NCBI GenBank assembly: GCA_016205965.1
Contig: JACQSM010000078.1
Location: forward strand, 1-7,926
DNA length: 7,926 nt
Direction: 5' to 3'
DNA from: Candidatus Uhrbacteria bacterium
Lineage (GTDB): Bacteria; Patescibacteriota; Patescibacteriia; SG8-24
A model generated the notes under the pieces. That model ran no database searches. It had not been told where the DNA came from and saw only the letters and a program-made list of their open reading frames with translations. How positions within the stretch are numbered: the stretch's first letter is position 1; every line of letters begins with the position of its first letter. This document shows positions 1 to 4,742 of the stretch, one piece after another. The position numbers and the translations under genes were made by a program.

Positions 1-410
1 GACTGCGGCCGAGCGTCGATCATGTTGTCGATCGAAACGGCGAAGGGCAGCGCCTCGTCCGCGGCGGCATCGAGCGGCTTGCCATCGATGGCCCGCCGCG
101 CGACCGGCTCGGGATTCTCGGCCGCGACCCGGCCGCGATCACGGTAGCGGCCGAAGAATCCGGACAGCTCGGTCGCGGCCCGGCCGTCGATCAGCGTCCA
201 GACGATGGCGCCGGCTCCGGCCGTCATGACGAAAATGATAACGCTCCACATCGCCAGCATGCGCCACAGCCGCTCGTCGCCGGCCGCGAGCGGCCGCAGC
301 ACGGCGGCGAAGATAGCCGCCAGCCGGTCCACCAGGCCGGAGAAGAAACGAAAAACTACCCGGGCGCCCTCGGGACGGTCCTGGGTAGTTTTTTTGTTCG
401 TTTCGTTCAT
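1..410 (-). CDS. DUF3048 (YerB-like) membrane-anchored protein, N-terminal part, runs off left edge
   Basis: Reading the minus strand from the ATG at 410-408 gives 136 codons without a stop up to the window edge. Residues 1-50 are polar, then amphipathic. Residues about 51-74 form one hydrophobic membrane segment. After a linker, residues 105-113 (RRAIDGKPL) and 123-136 (FAVSIDNMIDARPQ) match the opening of the DUF3048/YerB domain, whose hallmark is a 'P-AV-IDN---ARPQ-G' string. The family is uncharacterised; members are usually lipoproteins or membrane-anchored proteins facing outward, and here the anchor is a transmembrane helix. The gene lies 45 bases after rplY on the same strand. The codons prefer G or C in third position from about residue 24 onward. 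The start is uncertain because a terminator-like hairpin covers codons 6-20; GTG at 332 or ATG at 260 are alternatives. No Shine-Dalgarno sequence is visible. The family call is fairly secure; the function is unknown. Confidence 0.75.
   Translation of the reverse strand, partial: MNETNKKTTQDRPEGARVVFRFFSGLVDRLAAIFAAVLRPLAAGDERLWRMLAMWSVIIFVMTAGAGAIVWTLIDGRAATELSGFFGRYRDRGRVAAENPEPVARRAIDGKPLDAAADEALPFAVSIDNMIDARPQ
351..393 (-). terminator. Terminator-like hairpin after rplY, inside the 5' end of the DUF3048 reading frame
   Basis: AAAAACTACCC (351-361) and GGGTAGTTTTT (383-393) are perfect 11-base inverted copies around a 21-base GC-rich loop. Read on the minus strand the stem ends in TTTTTC; on the plus strand it ends in a run of seven T. 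This is the shape of a bidirectional intrinsic terminator and it sits about 60 bases downstream of the rplY stop codon. It also falls within codons 6-20 of the apparent DUF3048 reading frame, so either that gene starts further in or the hairpin acts within a coding region. Confidence 0.5.
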
Positions 411-455
411 GCGCGTTACGACGCTCGTGCCGGCCGGAGAGCCGGAACGGCCGCG

Positions 456-1178
456 TTACTTGCCGGACTTGCCGGCGGCAGCGGCGGGCTTCTCGCCCTC
501 GGCGCCCTTGGCCTCCTCGGCCTTCTTGGCGGCGTCGGCGGCACGCTTCTCTTCGCCCTCGACCTTCACGGTCGAGACATCGGCAACGACGGCGGTGTCG
601 AGCGCCTTCAGTTCCTCTTCGGAGATCGGCTTGGAGATGCCGGCGACGATCTCGTCGGGCTTGGCCAGGAGTTCGAGGCCTTCGGGAATCGCCAGATCCT
701 TGATCAGGACGTGGTCCTCGAAATTCTTGAGTTTCGAAATATCGACGTCGATCTCGTGAACCAGGTACTGGGGCAGGCAGCGGACCTTGACCTTGTCCAT
801 GGCGCGGACGAAGATGCCGCCGATCTCTTTGACGGCCGGAGCCTCGCCCAGGAACCGGAACAGCACTTCAGCGGTCAGCTTCTCGGTCATCTTCACCTCG
901 CGCAGATCGACATGCGTGACGGCGTCGGTCAGCGGGTGGCGGGCGATGTCCTGAATCAGCACCTTGACCGGAGCCGCGCCATCGATCGCCAGATCGAGCA
1001 AGCTCGACCAGCCGGCCTTGGTGAAAGTTTTTTCGAACGGAGCGGCCTCGATCTCGAGACTGCGCGAAGCGACGTCGTGGCCATAGACCACGGCGGGAAT
1101 CTTTCCCTTGGACCGCAGCTGCTTGACCTGCTTGCCGACCACGCTGCGCTTTTTGGCTTCCAGTTTGATGGCTTCCAT
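456..1178 (-). CDS. rplY: 50S ribosomal protein bL25, CTC/TL5 long form
   Basis: This 240-residue protein binds 5S rRNA in the large ribosomal subunit. Residues about 5-93 form the bL25 5S-binding domain, with KLEAKKRSVVGK near the start, the KGKIPAVVYGH loop at 24-34, and QDIARHPLTDAVTHVDL at 76-92. Residues about 98-185 form the second beta domain of the long CTC/TL5 type, including the 'CLPQYL--EIDVDISKL' stretch at 134-150. Residues from about 205 to the end are a low-complexity A/K/E/G tail, probably disordered. The length fits the CTC form rather than the roughly 95-residue E. coli protein. The ATG at 1178 is followed at once by the conserved N-terminus and preceded by a good promoter at 1202-1230, which leaves a leader of only about 17 bases. 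There is no Shine-Dalgarno sequence; the bases before the start are ACCTCC, the complement of one. CTC is named after a general-stress protein of Bacillus; nothing here shows stress control. Confidence 0.96.
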   Translation of the reverse strand: MEAIKLEAKKRSVVGKQVKQLRSKGKIPAVVYGHDVASRSLEIEAAPFEKTFTKAGWSSLLDLAIDGAAPVKVLIQDIARHPLTDAVTHVDLREVKMTEKLTAEVLFRFLGEAPAVKEIGGIFVRAMDKVKVRCLPQYLVHEIDVDISKLKNFEDHVLIKDLAIPEGLELLAKPDEIVAGISKPISEEELKALDTAVVADVSTVKVEGEEKRAADAAKKAEEAKGAEGEKPAAAAGKSGK

Positions 1179-1201
1179 ATGGAGGTAGTAAGTATGAGGG
1201 A

Positions 1202-1230
1202 GTTATACACGAAGCCGCCAAAACAATCAA
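1202..1230 (-). promoter_or_regulatory. Sigma-70-type promoter for rplY
   Basis: On the minus strand there is a -35 box TTGATT (1230-1225), a 17-base spacer and a -10 box TATAAC (1207-1202). Transcription would start near 1195, about 17 bases before the rplY ATG. Five of six -10 bases and four of six -35 bases match consensus. Confidence 0.65.
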
Positions 1231-1290
1231 GTTCGGGGGCCGGCGGCGGCTTCGCCCGGGCAAACCGTCGCTCGTCCCCCCTGCATAACC

Positions 1291-1314
1291 AAAAAGCCGA
1301 GCACAATGCCCGGC
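1291..1314 (-). terminator. Intrinsic terminator of the zinc-ribbon gene
   Basis: On the minus strand GCCGGGCA (1314-1307) pairs with TGCTCGGC (1303-1296) across a three-base TTG loop. The stem is eight pairs with one G-T wobble, followed directly by TTTTT (1295-1291). It begins 16 bases after the stop codon of the gene at 1331-1765 and separates it from the rplY promoter. Confidence 0.8.
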
Positions 1315-1330
1315 CTCTCAACATTTCAGT

Positions 1331-1765
1331 TTATATCACCAGCCTTTTGAAGAACATGTCTTCATCCTGCATGGCGCCATGTACTTCTATGACGTCATCA
1401 GTCGAAACCGAACCGACCTTGCGGAAGCGCTGGACGTCGTCGTAGCTCAAGTCGGTCACCAGACCCACCGAACTTACGCCGACCGAGGAGATCAGGACCA
1501 AGGCGATGATAGCGTTCGAGCAGTTACCGCACTGGATGTGCAGCAAATGGCTGTCTTCCTTCTCGCCGAGCACCCTGGCTTCACGCGGGTCGTAGCTCGA
1601 CTCGCACAACGGGCAGTATGAAATCAGCCGAACTCCTTCGTCGAAGAATTGGGAGGGCTGCTGTTGTGACGGAGCCATGGGCGTCATAGGCTTTTTGTTT
1701 TGGTCTTTGGCGGCGCGCCGCTTTGCGGTCTTCGCCGTTCCCGTCGCTTTATCCGATCTATCCAT
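1331..1765 (-). CDS. Uncharacterised zinc-ribbon protein, Parcubacteria-type
   Basis: The frame encodes 144 residues. The first 30 or so are basic and low in complexity. Residues 50-54 (YCPLC) and 79-82 (CGNC) give two Cys-X2-Cys knuckles 24 residues apart, with His73 and His76 just before the second pair, which is a clear zinc-ribbon pattern. A hydrophobic stretch follows at 86-105 (AIIALVLISSVGVSSVGLVT), then an acidic, helical C-terminus. There is no predicted enzyme motif and I cannot assign a function; binding of a nucleic acid or protein would be typical of a zinc ribbon. I recall similar proteins in Parcubacteria genomes, which I cannot check here. The gene follows rodA by 54 bases, has its own strong promoter and its own terminator. 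The start is doubtful: the -10 box TATCCT ends at the base before this ATG, so a transcript from that promoter would begin inside the frame. ATG at 1687 (118 residues) or 1678 (115 residues) would keep the whole conserved part. Confidence 0.85.
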   Translation of the reverse strand: MDRSDKATGTAKTAKRRAAKDQNKKPMTPMAPSQQQPSQFFDEGVRLISYCPLCESSYDPREARVLGEKEDSHLLHIQCGNCSNAIIALVLISSVGVSSVGLVTDLSYDDVQRFRKVGSVSTDDVIEVHGAMQDEDMFFKRLVI

Positions 1766-1794
1766 AGGATACCATTTTTTGAGCTTCAGGTCAA
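1766..1794 (-). promoter_or_regulatory. Strong sigma-70-type promoter abutting the zinc-ribbon ATG
   Basis: On the minus strand there is a -35 box TTGACC (1794-1789), a 17-base spacer ending in TGG, and a -10 box TATCCT (1771-1766), giving an extended -10 (TGGTATCCT). The predicted start of transcription is near 1759, six or so bases inside the apparent coding frame. This argues for a downstream translation start. Confidence 0.7.
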
Positions 1795-1819
1795 CGCGAT
1801 TTATCCCCAGTTATGCGAA

Positions 1820-2941
1820 CTAGCGTCGCGCCGCCACCGATTCGAGCAATCCGACCATCAAAAACTTGGACAGCAGCGAGCTGCCGCCGTAGCTCAAGAA
1901 CGGCAGGGCGATGCCGGTGATCGGCAGCAGCCCAAGCGTGCCGCCGACGTTGACGGCGATCTCAATCGCGAACGAAACCAGGATGCCGACCACCAGGAAC
2001 AGCGAGAAATCGTCGCGGGCCGCGGCCGCCAGCGCGTAGCCTCGATAAAAGAAAAACGCGAACAGGCCCAGCACCAGGAGAACGCCGACGAAACCGAGCT
2101 CCTCAGCCAGGGCGGCAAACAAGAAGTCGGTCTGGCGTTCGGGTAAAAAGCGCAGCTGGCTCTGGGAACCGAAGCCCAGGCCCTTGCCGGTGACCCCGCC
2201 CGAGCCGACGGCGATGATCGATTGCGTCACCTGGTATCCCCGGCCGAACGGGTCGCGGCCCGGGTCGAGAAAGACGGCGATGCGATCGCGCTGATAGGGC
2301 TTGAGGGCGAAGGCCCAGGCCAAGGCTGCAACCGCCGCGAACGCCAGCGTCATGATGACGAGATGCGAGCGCTTGATGCCCGATATCAGCAGCATCGCGA
2401 ACCAGACCGAAACCAGCAGGAGGGTCGAACCGAAGTCTGGCTGGAGCAGCACCAGGACGGCGATGACGCCGACGGCCGCGCCGGTAGCCATGAAGACGCC
2501 GGCGCCGCGCATCGAGCGGGCCCGCTCGGCTAAAAATTTGGCCAGGAAAATGATCAGCAGGATCTTCACCAGCTCGACCGGCTGAACGCCGAAGCCGCCG
2601 ATGCCGAACCAGCCGGTGGTGCCTTTGATCGTCTTGCCGAAGATGAGCACGGCCAGGAGCAGCACGATCGAACCGACGTAACAGGCGCGGGCCATGGGCG
2701 CCAGGCCGCGATAATTCATCGAGGCGACCATGAGCGATAAGCCCAGGCCGATGACGACGAAAACAGCCTGTTTCCAGAAGTTCCCGAAGTCGGCATCTTG
2801 CATCGCCCCGCCGGATGTCAGGGAGGTGCTGTAGAGAACCGCCAGACCGATGCCGGCCAGACAGACGACCGAGAGGAACATCGGCCAGTCGAAATAGCGC
2901 AGGCGGGAAAAGAAAGGCATAGGCGTGTATGGAAACTGCAT
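1820..2941 (-). CDS. rodA: RodA, SEDS-family peptidoglycan polymerase
   Basis: RodA polymerises lipid II into glycan strands for side-wall elongation, working in the inner membrane with a class B penicillin-binding protein. From the ATG at 2941 the protein has 373 residues, close to the 370 of E. coli RodA, with about ten hydrophobic segments. Visible SEDS landmarks are: YFDW near residue 16; a Trp111 loop ending in QPVELVK at 120-126 (usually QPSE-K); LQPDFGST at 166-173; VFLDP plus GRGYQVTQS at 223-241; FLPERQTDFLFA at 265-276, which holds the conserved catalytic-type Asp272; and ALPFLSYGGSSLL at 345-357. 'TGIALPF' before SYGGSS favours RodA over FtsW. The longer frame starts with GTG at 2956, only nine bases after a terminator T-run; ATG at 2941 or 2920 is more plausible. 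No Shine-Dalgarno sequence or clear promoter is seen. No partner penicillin-binding protein or mreBCD gene is in the window. Confidence 0.93.
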   Translation of the reverse strand: MQFPYTPMPFFSRLRYFDWPMFLSVVCLAGIGLAVLYSTSLTSGGAMQDADFGNFWKQAVFVVIGLGLSLMVASMNYRGLAPMARACYVGSIVLLLAVLIFGKTIKGTTGWFGIGGFGVQPVELVKILLIIFLAKFLAERARSMRGAGVFMATGAAVGVIAVLVLLQPDFGSTLLLVSVWFAMLLISGIKRSHLVIMTLAFAAVAALAWAFALKPYQRDRIAVFLDPGRDPFGRGYQVTQSIIAVGSGGVTGKGLGFGSQSQLRFLPERQTDFLFAALAEELGFVGVLLVLGLFAFFFYRGYALAAAARDDFSLFLVVGILVSFAIEIAVNVGGTLGLLPITGIALPFLSYGGSSLLSKFLMVGLLESVAARR

Positions 2942-2964
2942 AACATGGCCGCTCACGATAACGC

Positions 2965-2992
2965 AAAACGGCGGCCCGATCCCGGGCCGCCG
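2965..2992 (-). terminator. Intrinsic terminator of the 3007-3882 gene
   Basis: On the minus strand CGGCGGCCCG (2992-2983) pairs perfectly with CGGGCCGCCG (2978-2969) around a four-base loop, followed by TTTT (2968-2965). It begins 14 bases after the TAG at 3009-3007. Its T-run ends just before the candidate rodA starts, so rodA is either transcribed from a promoter I cannot see or by read-through. Confidence 0.8.
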
Positions 2993-3006
2993 CGCATCTC
3001 GCAGGA

Positions 3007-3882
3007 CTATCTGCCCGTAGGAATGTAGACGCGCGTATCCAGGACATTCACCTCCGGGGTCACCTCGACCGTATCGACGTGCGGCAGGTCATTGAACCAG
3101 CTGGCATCGACCTGGCGCGACTCCCCCGCCCGAAGCTCGCTGATGGCCACCGAGTTCACGCCGACGATCGCCGAACCGGCCTTGAGGGCGACGAAAAACG
3201 TCACGTTCCAGTAGCTGAATGCCGAGTTGTTTACGACCGTGAAAGTCGCCCGGCTGATGGCCAGCGGATCCTGGGGCGCGGGCGGCGTAAAGGCAACGTC
3301 TTTGACGTCGAATTGCAGTCGGGTGGCGGCCCAGGACGGATAGTTCGGTTGGATCCTATGCGCGTCGACGCGATGCCAGGCGACGTTGGTGACGGCCAGC
3401 TCGGGCGAGCCGGTTCGAGCCGCTTTGACGCCGAGATCGCGCAGATAACCGGCCTCGCCGGGCAGCAGGAATCCGTGCCTGATCGGCAGCTCGGCGCCCG
3501 GCACCGTGAACCGATAATCGAACTCGACCCACCACTCGGTGTTCGGATTTTCAACCCTGGCGAAGACGTCCTGGCTATCGGAACCGGCCGACAAAGACTC
3601 GGCCGAATCGATCTCGACATCCTGGGGTTTATGGGCCTCGCGGAAGGCCTTGTAGTCGGTCAGATTCCGGGTCAGCAGGGCGATCTCGGCGCGCTCCCGC
3701 GGACCGGTGATGAAGAACCAATCGATGAAACCGTAGGCGCCATAGAGACACAAGAGAGTGCCAAAAACGCCGAGCACGATCGTACCTGCTTTCTTCACCT
3801 GGATCCGGTGGGTCACCCACCAATATCCGACTTTCAACTCGTCCTCGGTCATCTGATTTTCGCGCGATGGGTCGAAGGGCAT
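3007..3882 (-). CDS. Uncharacterised single-pass membrane protein with beta-rich outer domains
   Basis: The protein has 291 residues from the ATG at 3882. Residues 1-30 are charged and probably cytoplasmic; about 34-57 form one transmembrane helix; the rest is probably outside the membrane. Two stretches look like beta-sandwich modules. One is at about 104-200, beginning VFARVENPNTEWWVEFDY. The other is at about 210-285, with 'TVVNNSAFSYWNVTFFVALK' and 'LRAGESRQVDASWF', which recalls the FxLYD type of domain. There are no catalytic motifs and no lipobox. I recall proteins of this design near rodA in Parcubacteria, so a cell-envelope role is possible but unproven. The frame stays open to 4176, but that extension runs through the inverted repeat and has no protein-like composition. 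The promoter at 3892-3900 puts transcription start a few bases before ATG 3882. A 10-pair terminator follows the stop. Confidence 0.85.
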   Translation of the reverse strand: MPFDPSRENQMTEDELKVGYWWVTHRIQVKKAGTIVLGVFGTLLCLYGAYGFIDWFFITGPRERAEIALLTRNLTDYKAFREAHKPQDVEIDSAESLSAGSDSQDVFARVENPNTEWWVEFDYRFTVPGAELPIRHGFLLPGEAGYLRDLGVKAARTGSPELAVTNVAWHRVDAHRIQPNYPSWAATRLQFDVKDVAFTPPAPQDPLAISRATFTVVNNSAFSYWNVTFFVALKAGSAIVGVNSVAISELRAGESRQVDASWFNDLPHVDTVEVTPEVNVLDTRVYIPTGR

Positions 3883-3891
3883 AACGGAGAA

Positions 3892-3900
3892 AGTATAGCA
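3892..3900 (-). promoter_or_regulatory. Extended -10 promoter for the 3007-3882 gene
   Basis: The minus strand carries TGCTATACT (3900-3892), an extended -10 with five of six consensus bases. No recognisable -35 box lies 15-19 bases upstream, where the GC-rich inverted repeat begins. Transcription would start near 3885, leaving a leader of about 0-5 bases, so this message is probably leaderless or nearly so. Confidence 0.6.
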
Positions 3901-3910
3901 CACCTTGCTG

Positions 3911-4114
3911 GCGGGCCCACGGGCGGGTGGGCGCTCGGCGGACACACAGGCCCGCCCAGCGGCGGGCCTGCTAAGCTTCCGGCGCACGGGTCCAAACTTT
4001 TTTTGGCGCCGGTCATCGCGCGGTTCGGCGCGCTGACCGTCCCCAAAAAAGTTCGGACACCGGCCCGTGCGCCTCCAGATTGTCCGCCGAGCGCCCACCC
4101 ACCCGTGGTCCCGC
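3911..4114. repeat. Imperfect inverted repeat of about 204 bp between divergent promoters
   Basis: The outer arms, 3911-3944 and 4081-4114, are inverted copies identical at 32 of 34 positions. Further in, GGCGCACGGG (3981-3990) matches the complement of 4064-4073. The segments 3991-4015 and 4034-4063 are inverted copies with a few mismatches and a five-base gap, each carrying a six- or seven-base T/A run. The tip is CGCGC (4017-4021) with GCGCG (4028-4032) around six bases. Only the left arm holds an extra roughly 36-base insert (3945-3980) containing its own hairpin; the right arm has seven bases there. No protein gene fits. It resembles a miniature inverted-repeat element or large palindromic intergenic repeat; copy number cannot be judged from one window. 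Confidence 0.8.
3947..3970. repeat. Perfect 10-bp hairpin inserted in the left arm of the large inverted repeat
   Basis: CAGGCCCGCC (3947-3956) and GGCGGGCCTG (3961-3970) are perfect inverted copies around CAGC. This stretch has no counterpart in the right arm. It is not followed by a T-run, so it is not a standard terminator. It could be a nested palindromic repeat unit. Confidence 0.7.
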
Positions 4115-4122
4115 GAGCGCTG

Positions 4123-4151
4123 TTGACCTGAACAACGCTTTGACTCATACT
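4123..4151 (+). promoter_or_regulatory. Sigma-70-type promoter for the 4195 gene
   Basis: There is a -35 box TTGACC (4123-4128), a 17-base spacer and a -10 box CATACT (4146-4151). Transcription would start near 4158, giving a leader of about 37 bases that contains a Shine-Dalgarno sequence. The -35 box begins nine bases outside the right end of the large inverted repeat. Confidence 0.65.
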
Positions 4152-4194
4152 CGAAACAACGGAATTTCCCGTTCATTTCAGGGAGTGTTCAGTC

Positions 4195-4635
4195 ATGAAC
4201 GACGTGAACAAAAAGATTATTCAGTGTGTTATCGGCGCCTGGGCGACCGTCTCGGTATTCTACTGGGTGATGCTCCGGCTGTTCGAAGGCCGCGTCGACC
4301 AGGCGATCATGAGCGCGCTGGCCGCGACGATGGCCCCGATCGCATTGATGTGGCTCGCTGGCAAGCGAACCTCCCCAGGCATGGACTTGGCCACGATGTC
4401 CTTGACCGCCCTGTCGATCGGCGCGGTCACGCTGTTGCTCTTCGGATTCTCGGCGACCGGCAGTCCGATGATGCTTTTCATCAGCCTCGGAGCCGGCGTG
4501 GTCATCCTCGTCAACGCGTTCTTCAAGGATCTCGACGAGGTCACCGGCAAGTCGGTGTTGATCGCGGCCATGGTCGCCGAAATACTCTCCATCGCCGCCA
4601 CCCTCTACTGGATGACGCCCGCCGCCGCCTCTTGA
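4195..4635 (+). CDS. Uncharacterised small multi-pass membrane protein
   Basis: The protein has 146 residues and is mostly hydrophobic. Likely membrane helices lie at about 8-29, 38-56, 65-87, 91-110 and 119-141, so five passes, or four if one is peripheral. Short charged loops separate them (GKRTSPGMD at 56-64; KDLDEVTGK at 111-119). There is no signal peptide, no conserved catalytic residue set that I recognise, and no family I can name. The ATG at 4195 is supported by GGGAG at 4181-4185, nine bases upstream, one of only two convincing Shine-Dalgarno sites in the window. The gene is a single unit: its own promoter lies at 4123-4151 and an intrinsic terminator follows three bases after the stop. 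It lies directly upstream of gyrB on the same strand but appears to be transcribed separately. The function is unknown. Confidence 0.85.
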   Translation: MNDVNKKIIQCVIGAWATVSVFYWVMLRLFEGRVDQAIMSALAATMAPIALMWLAGKRTSPGMDLATMSLTALSIGAVTLLLFGFSATGSPMMLFISLGAGVVILVNAFFKDLDEVTGKSVLIAAMVAEILSIAATLYWMTPAAAS

Positions 4636-4637
4636 TT

Positions 4638-4663
4638 CGTCCCGTTTCCCCGGGGCGTTTTTT
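4638..4663 (+). terminator. Intrinsic terminator of the 4195 gene
   Basis: CGTCCCG (4638-4644) pairs with CGGGGCG (4651-4657) around a six-base loop, seven pairs with one G-T wobble, followed by TTTTTT (4658-4663). It starts three bases after the TGA. The T-run ends two bases before the -35 box of the gyrB promoter, a very compact junction. Confidence 0.8.
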
Positions 4664-4664
4664 C

Positions 4665-4693
4665 TTGCCCGGACCGGGCCGCCATGCTAAGCT
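4665..4693 (+). promoter_or_regulatory. Promoter for gyrB with extended -10
   Basis: There is a -35 box TTGCCC (4665-4670), a 17-base spacer ending in TGC, and a -10 box TAAGCT (4688-4693), giving TGCTAAGCT. The expected transcript start is near 4700, about 43 bases before the gyrB ATG. In other bacteria gyrB promoters often respond to supercoiling; nothing in the sequence proves that here. Confidence 0.55.
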
Positions 4694-4742
4694 GTGGACG
4701 TTGATCCGCGCATGCGGATTTTCCATTGCCACCGAAAAAGCT

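Noticed and set aside
205..1445. Plus-strand open frames across the rplY region
   Set aside because: They are antisense shadows of rplY and its neighbours with no ribosome binding site or recognisable domain.
1820..2941. FtsW instead of RodA
   Set aside because: FtsW and RodA share the SEDS motifs, but TGIALPF before SYGGSS, the length and the lack of division-gene neighbours favour RodA; the distinction is not absolute.
3911..4114. CRISPR array or tandem repeats
   Set aside because: There is one inverted pair, not regularly spaced direct repeats, and no cas genes are nearby.
3079..4131. Plus-strand open frame of 350 codons
   Set aside because: It is antisense to the 291-residue membrane protein and runs into the inverted repeat; the composition is not protein-like and no start signal is present.
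3883..4176. Upstream extension of the 3007-3882 gene
   Set aside because: It passes through the inverted repeat, is Arg/Pro/Gly-rich and lies upstream of the extended -10 promoter.
4080..4742. Upstream in-frame extension of gyrB
   Set aside because: It overlaps the membrane-protein gene in another frame and crosses that gene's terminator and the gyrB promoter; GyrB homology starts just after 4743.
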